Below, piece after piece: positions 16,252-23,896 of a stretch of DNA of 64,000 nucleotides (position 1 is the stretch's first letter; the number at the start of each line of letters is the position of its first letter). Source of the stretch: CAVYXZ01 sp965223835 (GTDB taxonomy: Bacteria > Chloroflexota > Anaerolineae > Aggregatilineales > Phototrophicaceae); contig CBDCXQ010000001.1 of the NCBI GenBank assembly GCA_965223835.1, positions 3,100,001 to 3,164,000 of the forward strand, in the 5' to 3' direction. The position numbers were made by a program, and so were the translations under genes. The notes under the pieces were generated by a model that saw only the letters and a list, made by a program, of their open reading frames with translations, was not told the origin of the DNA and searched no databases.

Positions 16252-17796
16252 CTATTCGTCTGGTCCAGCAGGTCGAAAATAACGCTGCCGCGTGGACCGG
16301 GATGCCGCTAATTGATCAGTTGTCAGCAATGACCAGAATAAATCCGCATCAGCAATTCGCCCGACCCCGGCGGCATGATAGCGCCGCAGCAGTTCAAAGA
16401 AGGCATCTGTCCCTAGATCCTCGCGCAAATCATGTAGCATCCGCGCCCCCAGCAAATAGACGGTATTGATATACTCTCGAATAGAAGAAAATTGATACAC
16501 GCTGCTATCGACAAAACCCTGAGGTGAATAATTATCGACCCGCCAGCTCCACCACCAGTCTTTCAGGTCTGGATAATACTCCTCGATAAACACGTATTCG
16601 CTGTAAGTCGCCAGCGCTTCATCCAGCCAGGGTGTCTCTGCTTGATCGTTGCCCACCGCAGCATACCACCATTGGTGCGCGACTTCATGTACCGTGATCA
16701 CCGTCAGGAATGCCGCCGGATTACCGGTAAAGCGCGTAAACCAGTCCTTGCTGACAAATACCAACCCGCTAAATTCCATGCCATCAGGAAAGTCGCCCTC
16801 TACGACCACCAATCGATCATAGGGATAGGGACCATACAGATCTTCGTACATTGCCAGACTGCGTGCCGCGACCTCTAAGGCATGTGCTGCGCCATCGACC
16901 GTTGCGCCGGTAGCCGTTTGCACCACTGCATCATCATAGCTATACAATTCAACGGTAACGCCGCCTTCGGTTTGACTGCTGTTATGGTTAAACGCTGCAC
17001 TTATACTGAGCGTAAAGTCCCTTGAATCGCGAATCTCAAATTGCCACGTGTTGTCATTTTTTTGGGTCAGCTTACCCGGCCCCGCTACTCGCAATGTTTC
17101 GGGGGCATCCGTCACCTGCAACGTGACGTCCCAATCCGCGACATCCAGTACCGTCTGCTCACCAATCAACACTGCTTCCCGCAGCAGCCAATCCCCGCTC
17201 ATACGCGGTGCGACCATTGGCAGCCAGTTACCGAGGTTAAGCTGGCGCGGGCTATATCCTAGAAAACCACGAAAAGCGCTCAGCCCTTCACCAATCTGGG
17301 GCACGTTCAATTGAAATTCAAGTTCAAGTTCAAGTAAGCAACCAGGTTCCAGCGCCTGTGGCAAATCGATTTGCAGCCGCCTGCCGGTTAACTCGTAGCC
17401 CACCGGCGCACCGGCTATAGCTACCTGGCTCAGACGGAATGTTTCCGGCCATTGATTCGCTTCGACGCTGAGGGCGATGTTTTGCAACGCGCCATTGGAC
17501 CGATTCGTGTAGGCAATTAAATGTTCAACATTCAATATTTTCTGCGCAAAATTGAGTCTAGCCATGACGGTATGGCGGGTGGCAGGCTGTCCGGCAGTTG
17601 CCCGACAGGCATCCGGGGTAATGTCCGATGCTGTAGCCGTTGGAATCGTGCCAATCTGCCGCTGCACTGTTGGTACCAATGTACCAGGGACAACGCGAAC
17701 GCTGGTTGTGGTGGGCACTGGTAAGGGTTCATTCGCAGCGATGAACGAACACGCGGTAGCGAGAAGCGCGGTCAGTAGTAACAGGCGTCGAATCAT
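16252..17796 (-). CDS. M1-family metallopeptidase, lipoprotein
   Basis: 514 residues starting with a lipoprotein signal (MIRRLLLLTALLATAC, lipobox ATAC), so it is probably anchored outside the cytoplasmic membrane. A Thr/Pro-rich linker follows, then a beta-rich M1 N-terminal domain. The gluzincin core has GMEFSGLVFV in place of GxMEN, the zinc site HEVAHQWW near residue 370, and the third ligand in WLDEALATYSEY. The usual long C-terminal helical domain of aminopeptidase N is reduced. Chosen start at 17796 gives a clean signal peptide. A CTTGAA hexamer is repeated three times in a row around 17317-17334, encoding LELELE. Confidence 0.88.
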   Translation of the reverse strand: MIRRLLLLTALLATACSFIAANEPLPVPTTTSVRVVPGTLVPTVQRQIGTIPTATASDITPDACRATAGQPATRHTVMARLNFAQKILNVEHLIAYTNRSNGALQNIALSVEANQWPETFRLSQVAIAGAPVGYELTGRRLQIDLPQALEPGCLLELELEFQLNVPQIGEGLSAFRGFLGYSPRQLNLGNWLPMVAPRMSGDWLLREAVLIGEQTVLDVADWDVTLQVTDAPETLRVAGPGKLTQKNDNTWQFEIRDSRDFTLSISAAFNHNSSQTEGGVTVELYSYDDAVVQTATGATVDGAAHALEVAARSLAMYEDLYGPYPYDRLVVVEGDFPDGMEFSGLVFVSKDWFTRFTGNPAAFLTVITVHEVAHQWWYAAVGNDQAETPWLDEALATYSEYVFIEEYYPDLKDWWWSWRVDNYSPQGFVDSSVYQFSSIREYINTVYLLGARMLHDLREDLGTDAFFELLRRYHAAGVGRIADADLFWSLLTTDQLAASRSTRQRYFRPAGPDE

Positions 17797-17927
17797 GCCA
17801 GCATGATAACGCGCCCCGGCGAAAAGTCCAGTACGATTACGCTGCATATTTCGTGCTTTCAGTCACAAAAGAAGTATGCTAAGATTCTAAACGCTGATGA
17901 GAGATTTGGTTTTCAGGGAGGCGATAC

Positions 17928-18842
17928 TTGGATAAACCAACACTTAAGGCCCAATTGCACGGGTTAATTCGGCTGACGCGCTGGAAAGAATTTATCCCCT
18001 TTGTGGTACCCCTGACCTTAATCGGTGCCCTGCTAGCGGCTCGCCCCCAAAATACACCGCTTGATTACCGGTTAATTGCGGTAATACTCGCGAACATTCT
18101 GGCAGTTGCCTATGCCTTCATGATTAACGATATTGAGGATGCGCCCGATGATGCCCGTGACCCGGACCGAGCGGCAAGGAATCCCATTGCTACTGGCGAA
18201 ATTGGGACACGGATGGGTTATACAGCCTGTCGGGTGGTGGCAGCGGTGACACTCATCGCTTATGCCTTTGGTGGCTTAACCGTATTTCTCATTGGCGCGG
18301 CGACACTGCTACTTTCGCACCTCTATTCGTGGCGTCCAGTACGCTTAAAGGCCTGGCCGGTGACAGACGTCGTTTCACATTCACTGATGCTAAGTGGTCT
18401 ATTATTGTTAGCAGGTTATTTCGTTTATGACAATCAACCGGGAATCGTCTGGTTAGTGGCGATCGGCGCAACGCTCGTCTCCGTTTACGGACAGCTTTAT
18501 AATCAATTGCGTGACTTTGAAATGGATAAAGCTGCCGGGTTGCATAATACAGCGATCTTGCTGGGCGAAGCGAACGCTCGGCGCGCGATGTACCTCTCGG
18601 TTGGATTGGGTGGTGTGTGTCTGCTAGCGGCCATCATCCAGCAACTCTTCCCGTTGTGGCTCGGCTTGGCGTTGCTGGTGAGCATCGCCATCAGCATGCT
18701 GTTTCGTCCACGAAGCGACATGCGCGGTAGCAAAACCGTCGAAATCACCGGCGGTGCCCAAATCCAGGCCCTGGTCGCGGTAAACCTGACCATCGCGATT
18801 TGGCTCGTCCAGGTCTTATTCACACAGGTCTTCGTCGCCTGA
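17928..18842 (+). CDS. UbiA-family prenyltransferase
   Basis: 304 residues, about eight or nine membrane helices. The first Asp-rich motif is NDIEDAPDDARDPDR (residues ~66-80), containing the Mg-diphosphate-binding NDxxDxxxD form, and the second is DFEMDKAAGLHN near residue 203. Family members attach polyprenyl chains to aromatic or glycerol-phosphate acceptors (quinones, chlorophyll, ether lipids). TTG start preceded by GGGAGG at good spacing. The gene stands alone, divergent from the M1 peptidase, so the acceptor cannot be guessed from neighbours. Confidence 0.87.
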   Translation: MDKPTLKAQLHGLIRLTRWKEFIPFVVPLTLIGALLAARPQNTPLDYRLIAVILANILAVAYAFMINDIEDAPDDARDPDRAARNPIATGEIGTRMGYTACRVVAAVTLIAYAFGGLTVFLIGAATLLLSHLYSWRPVRLKAWPVTDVVSHSLMLSGLLLLAGYFVYDNQPGIVWLVAIGATLVSVYGQLYNQLRDFEMDKAAGLHNTAILLGEANARRAMYLSVGLGGVCLLAAIIQQLFPLWLGLALLVSIAISMLFRPRSDMRGSKTVEITGGAQIQALVAVNLTIAIWLVQVLFTQVFVA

Positions 18843-18963
18843 CCAAACTGCGACCTGACTACACCTACCGACTCACCAATCACGAGCATCTTGCTTTTAG
18901 TTCGAACATTCAAACGATGGTGATTGGCCTTTGTTAGCCGGGTTTATTAGAATATGTATACCA

Positions 18964-18998
18964 AGTCATTGGTCGTTAGTCCCTGGTCAATAGTCGGG
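18964..18998. repeat. Heptamer-period repeat, RGTCNNN x5
   Basis: Five consecutive 7-bp units: AGTCATT, GGTCGTT, AGTCCCT, GGTCAAT, AGTCGGG. Only RGTC is fixed; the other three positions vary. It is the reverse-complement form of the unit found again at 19048-19082. Such 7-bp-period intergenic repeats resemble the STRR-type repeats of filamentous cyanobacteria (comparison from memory). Confidence 0.75.
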
Positions 18999-19047
18999 AC
19001 CATACGAGTTGTGAGTTCCACTTGATGGGGAAAGTTTTCTGTCTTTT

Positions 19048-19082
19048 GACTATGGACTGTAGACTAAAGACTTTCGACTACT
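19048..19082. repeat. Heptamer-period repeat, GACTNNN x5
   Basis: Five consecutive 7-bp units: GACTATG, GACTGTA, GACTAAA, GACTTTC, GACTACT. It is in opposite orientation to the 18964-18998 run, separated from it by 49 bp. Together they form a large imperfect inverted arrangement just upstream of the sensor kinase gene. Confidence 0.75.
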
Positions 19083-19110
19083 CGCATAGCAAGGGTTGTA
19101 GGTGGTCTGG

Positions 19111-22100
19111 ATGAGTGTTGATAATGGTAATGCGCCCTGCATTTTAGTTGTAGACGATATACCCGATACATTAAATTTGCTGGCCGATTGGCTGGATTTA
19201 CACGGTTACAAAACGCTACGCGCTGCTAACGGCTACGATGCAATCGAAATTGCGACAGCGAAAGCGCCTGACCTCATTCTTCTGGACGTGATGATGCCCA
19301 AAATGGATGGCATCGAAACCTGTCGCCAGCTTAAAACGCTGCCTAACACCGCCAGCATCCCGGTTATTCTGGTAACAGCCCGTGACCCCAGCGATGCGCG
19401 GGCCGACGGTATGATCGCCGGTGCGGTAGATTATATCACGAAGCCGGTCAACCTTGACGACCTCAAAGCACGAGTAGAATCTGTATTTACGCAATCCAAT
19501 TCCGGGCGCATGGATGTGCAGCGCTTGCTGGAAGAAGTGGCGCATACAACCATGACGATGTTGGATAGTATGCTCGTCTGGTTGCTGGCCTTCGACGCCG
19601 AACGCAATCAGCTTGTCAGTGAAACGCTCACGACCAGCAGTGGCTCACGTGAAGAAGCATTGTTCCTATCGACTGCCACCGGCGAACATGGCAATCTAGA
19701 ATTCGCCCTGGATGATACCAATAATCCGCTGGTCGAAGCACTTGTCATCCGGCAAACAGCAATCAATGTCTCGACAATTCGGCTCAAGGAAGCCACAGCG
19801 ACCAGCCAGTTATACCAGGCCACGGAACAGCTTAATATTAATTACATCACCCTGGTGCCGCTGATAGCAGCCGGGAAAATCATCGGCTTGATGGTCCTGG
19901 GATATTACCAACCCCAGGATATGGAAACACCCCGCGCCCAGCAGATTCTATCATCTTTCGGTAGCCAGGCCGCGACTGCGTTAGACTATTCCCGACTCAT
20001 CACTGACTTACATCAGCGGGAAGCCGAGAGCCAGAACGACCAGACCTTTCGCCAGATGATCCTCGATACCATGACCGATGCATTGATTGTGATTGACGCG
20101 TCCGGCCATATCAAGTTCACCAACCGGCGGTTACTGCGCATGACCGGCTACACGGAAGATCATCTACAGGGGCGGATCGTTGGCGACCTTTTTCACCCGG
20201 AAGACCGTGCCGAAATTATGCGCGGGCTGTTGAGTGAAAACGCGACCACGATGAAATTTGAACAGCGATTACTCACCGAATCGGGCCGCATTATTCAAGT
20301 CTTGCTGGCCCGTTCGCGCACGCATGCCAATCCACTTGATAATCAAGTCATTGTACTCAGCGACATTACCGTCCAGAAACAACGTGAACAAGCGCTTGAA
20401 CGACAGACCGGTCAAATCCGCGCACTCTATCAGGCGGCACAGGCGATCACATCCAATCTCTCGCTACATGAAGTGCTGCAAGACATTCTAAACGCCGCCA
20501 CCAGTGTGGTCGAAGCGCAGGGTGCTTCATTGTTTTTGGTCAACCGTGAAAATGACAATGAATTGTTTGTTGTTGCGGCTGTTGGCTACCGGTCCGAGGA
20601 CATGCTGGGCTTGCGGGTTCCATTTGGCGAGGGTCTGGCCGGTTGGGTCGCACGCGAAGCAGAACCCCAACTAGTGAGCGATTCTGAGGATGATCCACGT
20701 TTTTACAAAGTTGTGGACGAGCAAACCGGCATGAGCACCCGCTCCCTGATTGCGGTGCCCCTGTTTCAGGGTGAACAAGTGTTGGGGGTGCTGGAAGTTG
20801 TCAATAAATTAGGCGATGGTGTATTTGACATTGAAGATATGCGGCTGTTAGAGAGCATGGCCGGCACCGCGGCGGTCTCAATCGTAAATGCCCGGCTCTT
20901 CGATCAGGCACAGCGGCGCGTGGTTGAATTAGGAACGATTTTGGGGGCGAGTGAGGCTGCCTCATCCACACTCGAAATAGCCAGTGTTCTGGAGCATATC
21001 GTTCGCAGCCTGACTGAAAATCTGGATGTTGCCCAATCCATCATCATGTCCTGGAATACATCCCACAATCGATTGGTTTCATTGGCAGAGTTTACGAATG
21101 CACATTGGAACACGGCAACCGGCCCCCAGCAGATCGTCATGCCCGATACGGTCAATCATGAAGTGTTAAAAACCGGGCGCAGTCGCATTGTCAATCTACA
21201 ATCCTTTCCGCTGCATCCAACAGATAAGCAAGCATTGGAGCAGGCAGCCTTAGCCAGCATATTAGTATGTCCCATTCAACGCCTTGGCGATGTGATCGGT
21301 ATCGTCACCTTGCTGAGCGACCGGGCCGATGCTTATGATACGCATACGATCTCAGCCGTTTACTCCCTGGTCAGCAACTGGGCCAATCAGTCGGTATCAC
21401 AATCCAACCTTGATGAGGTAGCCAACACTCAACTCGCTGAATTAACCCAAACCCTACAAGCGATTGAAGGGACCTGTCAGGTACGGATACAAAGCTGGTC
21501 AAACGCCGATAATCGCCTAACGACGATTCGTGAAGCTGGATTTATTGAATGGACGCGGCGCAACGGCCCAGGGATCGAGCTGGAAACATACCCAACTTTA
21601 AACAGTATCATCGAGAGTCAAACAGTCGGACGCATAGCGCTGACCAACCTTGATGAAGCCGATGCCGAATTCGGTTGGCTGCAAGCTCGGGGTGGTCGGG
21701 CGGCTTTGCTAGTTCCCCTGTTGTTACGTGGCGATGCCATTGGCATGGTTATTCTCATTGATGTGGATGACCGGCGCTTTGATATGGAAGAAGTTAACCT
21801 GGCTCAGGGAATCGCCAACGTCGTTAGCAATGCAATGGAGAACGCCCGTCTATTCCAATCACTACAAAGCCGGGCCAAAGCACTCGAAAGCGCCTACAGC
21901 GAACTTCAGGAAGCCGATCAAATCAAAGATCAGTTTATCCAGAATGTGTCGCATGAATTGCGGACTCCTCTGATTCATGTGTTGGGCTATGCCGATCTAT
22001 TGGCGGAGGACACATTTGGGCCGATCAATACTGAGCAACGGGAGGCATTACGCTCCATTGCCGAAAAAGGTCAGCAGGTGGCCGATATTGTCGAGGCAAT

Positions 22101-22656
22101 GGTTACGGTACAATCCAGTGATACGCCGACCTATAATCATCAATCAACGGATCTACTGGCATTGGTTCAAACAGCTCTACACGCCCACCAGGATAAAATC
22201 GCTGCTTCGGGTCTTGAATTAGTCAAACATCTACCCGAAATCGTGCCCCCAGTGCTGGCCGACCAGGATGCTGCGCTGGAGGTCTTTGATAAATTATTGG
22301 ATAATGCACTGAAGTTTGGCGCGGACGGTGCTCAGATCGAAGTCATGATTCGAGATACTGAAGGCCCCTATGTCCAGGTTGGCATTCGGGACTATGGTAT
22401 CGGCATCGCAAAGTCGGAACATGCCAAAATATTCCAGCGCTTCTATCAGGTGGATGGTTCAGCAACCCGGCGTTATGGGGGTACGGGATTGGGACTTGCC
22501 ATTGCCAAAGCCATAATTGAAGAACACAATGGCAAGATTGGGGTTCGCAGCAAATTGGGTGAAGGTAGCATTTTCTTTTTCAGCCTGCCCAAAGTTGATC
22601 TCAAACACAAAAAATCCACTGGTTACCTCACGGAAAAATCGCATGAGTCTCAGTGA
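19111..22656 (+). CDS. Hybrid sensor kinase: REC-GAF-PAS-GAF-GAF-GAF-HisKA-HATPase
   Basis: 1181 residues, soluble. The order is a receiver domain (~8-125; CILVVDD, phospho-acceptor in LILLDVMMP, late Lys in ITKPV), a GAF-like domain (~135-300), PAS (~305-430, DALIVIDASGHIKFTNR), a clear GAF (~435-600, GEGLAGWVARE), two weaker GAF-like domains (~605-935) and a HisKA H-box (NVSHELRTPLIHVLGYADLL). The HATPase domain has N-box LLDNALKFG, G1 DYGIGI and G2 GGTGLGLAIAK. The N-terminal receiver suggests it takes input from another kinase. No output regulator is adjacent. Start chosen at ATG 19111 after AGGTGG; a GTG lies nine bases upstream. Confidence 0.92.
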   Translation: MSVDNGNAPCILVVDDIPDTLNLLADWLDLHGYKTLRAANGYDAIEIATAKAPDLILLDVMMPKMDGIETCRQLKTLPNTASIPVILVTARDPSDARADGMIAGAVDYITKPVNLDDLKARVESVFTQSNSGRMDVQRLLEEVAHTTMTMLDSMLVWLLAFDAERNQLVSETLTTSSGSREEALFLSTATGEHGNLEFALDDTNNPLVEALVIRQTAINVSTIRLKEATATSQLYQATEQLNINYITLVPLIAAGKIIGLMVLGYYQPQDMETPRAQQILSSFGSQAATALDYSRLITDLHQREAESQNDQTFRQMILDTMTDALIVIDASGHIKFTNRRLLRMTGYTEDHLQGRIVGDLFHPEDRAEIMRGLLSENATTMKFEQRLLTESGRIIQVLLARSRTHANPLDNQVIVLSDITVQKQREQALERQTGQIRALYQAAQAITSNLSLHEVLQDILNAATSVVEAQGASLFLVNRENDNELFVVAAVGYRSEDMLGLRVPFGEGLAGWVAREAEPQLVSDSEDDPRFYKVVDEQTGMSTRSLIAVPLFQGEQVLGVLEVVNKLGDGVFDIEDMRLLESMAGTAAVSIVNARLFDQAQRRVVELGTILGASEAASSTLEIASVLEHIVRSLTENLDVAQSIIMSWNTSHNRLVSLAEFTNAHWNTATGPQQIVMPDTVNHEVLKTGRSRIVNLQSFPLHPTDKQALEQAALASILVCPIQRLGDVIGIVTLLSDRADAYDTHTISAVYSLVSNWANQSVSQSNLDEVANTQLAELTQTLQAIEGTCQVRIQSWSNADNRLTTIREAGFIEWTRRNGPGIELETYPTLNSIIESQTVGRIALTNLDEADAEFGWLQARGGRAALLVPLLLRGDAIGMVILIDVDDRRFDMEEVNLAQGIANVVSNAMENARLFQSLQSRAKALESAYSELQEADQIKDQFIQNVSHELRTPLIHVLGYADLLAEDTFGPINTEQREALRSIAEKGQQVADIVEAMVTVQSSDTPTYNHQSTDLLALVQTALHAHQDKIAASGLELVKHLPEIVPPVLADQDAALEVFDKLLDNALKFGADGAQIEVMIRDTEGPYVQVGIRDYGIGIAKSEHAKIFQRFYQVDGSATRRYGGTGLGLAIAKAIIEEHNGKIGVRSKLGEGSIFFFSLPKVDLKHKKSTGYLTEKSHESQ

Positions 22657-23038
22657 TTTGCATAACATCCTGTTTAATATGCACATTTTTTATTCGATTG
22701 CACTGGGAATCTGGGCAGCCTATATGGCCGCTCAGGATGAATCGATTTCTGGTGGCTTCTGGGGGGCACTGGCGATCAGCGTGGGGCTGGCAACATTGGT
22801 CACACTCGTTGGGTTGGTTATGACGCTGCAGGGTTTACGACCCCAGCGTATCGTTATCTACTATTTGTATATGGCCTTTCTGATGATCATCATGCCAGGG
22901 TTGTTTTCGCTGTTACGGGGACGCGATGATCGTAATGCCGGCATCGCATTTTCCTTGCTGGCATTTTTTAACGCCACGACCTCGTTCAGCATGACGCAGC
23001 GGGCAATTGTCGGCCCCTGGTCGCTGCCTGAAGCCTGA
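22643..23038 (+). CDS. Small four-helix membrane protein
   Basis: 131 residues, start ATG at 22643, overlapping the end of the sensor kinase by 14 bases. Four hydrophobic segments are visible, starting with FYSIALGIWAAYMAA and LAISVGLATLVTLVGLVM. A short basic loop and the C-terminal helix around FSLLAFFNATTSFSM follow. I do not recognise a family. Overlap with the kinase gene suggests joint expression and perhaps a shared function. Confidence 0.72.
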   Translation: MSLSDLHNILFNMHIFYSIALGIWAAYMAAQDESISGGFWGALAISVGLATLVTLVGLVMTLQGLRPQRIVIYYLYMAFLMIIMPGLFSLLRGRDDRNAGIAFSLLAFFNATTSFSMTQRAIVGPWSLPEA

Positions 23039-23043
23039 TTGCT

Positions 23044-23826
23044 GTGCGGTATATCGTTATCATCTGTTGTTTACTGGCTGCCTGTCAGCCCACCGCTACA
23101 CCATTTCCCGTAGACATCCCAACACCCGCTACATCGACTCCAGCCCCGGGTATGCAGACAACCATTCGTTATGCCTTCGCCGCCAATACAATGGGGACGC
23201 TACCCAACCCAGCAGCCCTGTATCCACAGGCAGACATTACGCAATTAACCGAGACCGTCAATCTGGCAGACCTCGGTACCCGTTTCGACATCATCATTAC
23301 GCTGGGCGCATATGCTGATGCGGTTCCATCACCAACTCTGCTTAACGTTGCGTTGCTTATCAATGAAAATTTACCCCCATTGACAAACCCCGATCTAATT
23401 GACATTTTTATGCGAAGTATTGATCCGACCCAGATTGTCCAGCAGCTTGATATTCCAGAAATCCGCCTTACCTCTCCCGCCAGTACACAACCGATTAATC
23501 TTCAAGCAGAACTGGCAAACGCTGGTTGGCCGGATGGGTTCGAACTGCGTCTGGCACATGATTCAGCGTTAGGGCATGACGCCCTCCAAGCATACTTCCA
23601 GCCGTTCAATATTAACCTGATCGCTGTTCCACTCAGTACTGATTTCGGACAGACTAATCTTACCTTGATTACCTGGTCTACAATGCGAGAGCGCAATCAA
23701 TGGGCTACGATGGTCAACCATGAAACCTATATGGTTGACCTATTCGGGCTACCGATTAGCTATTGGGCGGTGCCTGAGCTTGAGGTGACCTTTACGCCAC
23801 AGGGCTGGCCGATCGCCAGTCGTTAA
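23044..23826 (+). CDS. Putative lipoprotein of unknown function
   Basis: 260 residues from a GTG start, beginning with a lipoprotein signal (YIVIICCLLAAC) and a Thr/Pro-rich linker (PTATPFPVDIPTPATSTPAP), so it is likely anchored at the outer face of the membrane. The rest alternates short beta and helical segments, loosely like a periplasmic-binding-protein fold (e.g. TLGAYADAVPSPTLLNVALL, written as two elements, then ADLGTRFDIIITL). No catalytic motif was found. It lies six bases after the membrane-protein gene and completes a kinase/membrane protein/lipoprotein trio. Confidence 0.7.
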   Translation: MRYIVIICCLLAACQPTATPFPVDIPTPATSTPAPGMQTTIRYAFAANTMGTLPNPAALYPQADITQLTETVNLADLGTRFDIIITLGAYADAVPSPTLLNVALLINENLPPLTNPDLIDIFMRSIDPTQIVQQLDIPEIRLTSPASTQPINLQAELANAGWPDGFELRLAHDSALGHDALQAYFQPFNINLIAVPLSTDFGQTNLTLITWSTMRERNQWATMVNHETYMVDLFGLPISYWAVPELEVTFTPQGWPIASR

Positions 23827-23896
23827 TCACCCTGACTCAGCTCGGTCTTTAAGGTTATAATATTTTTTATAATGTTTGCCACCGAGCCTAGCCATC

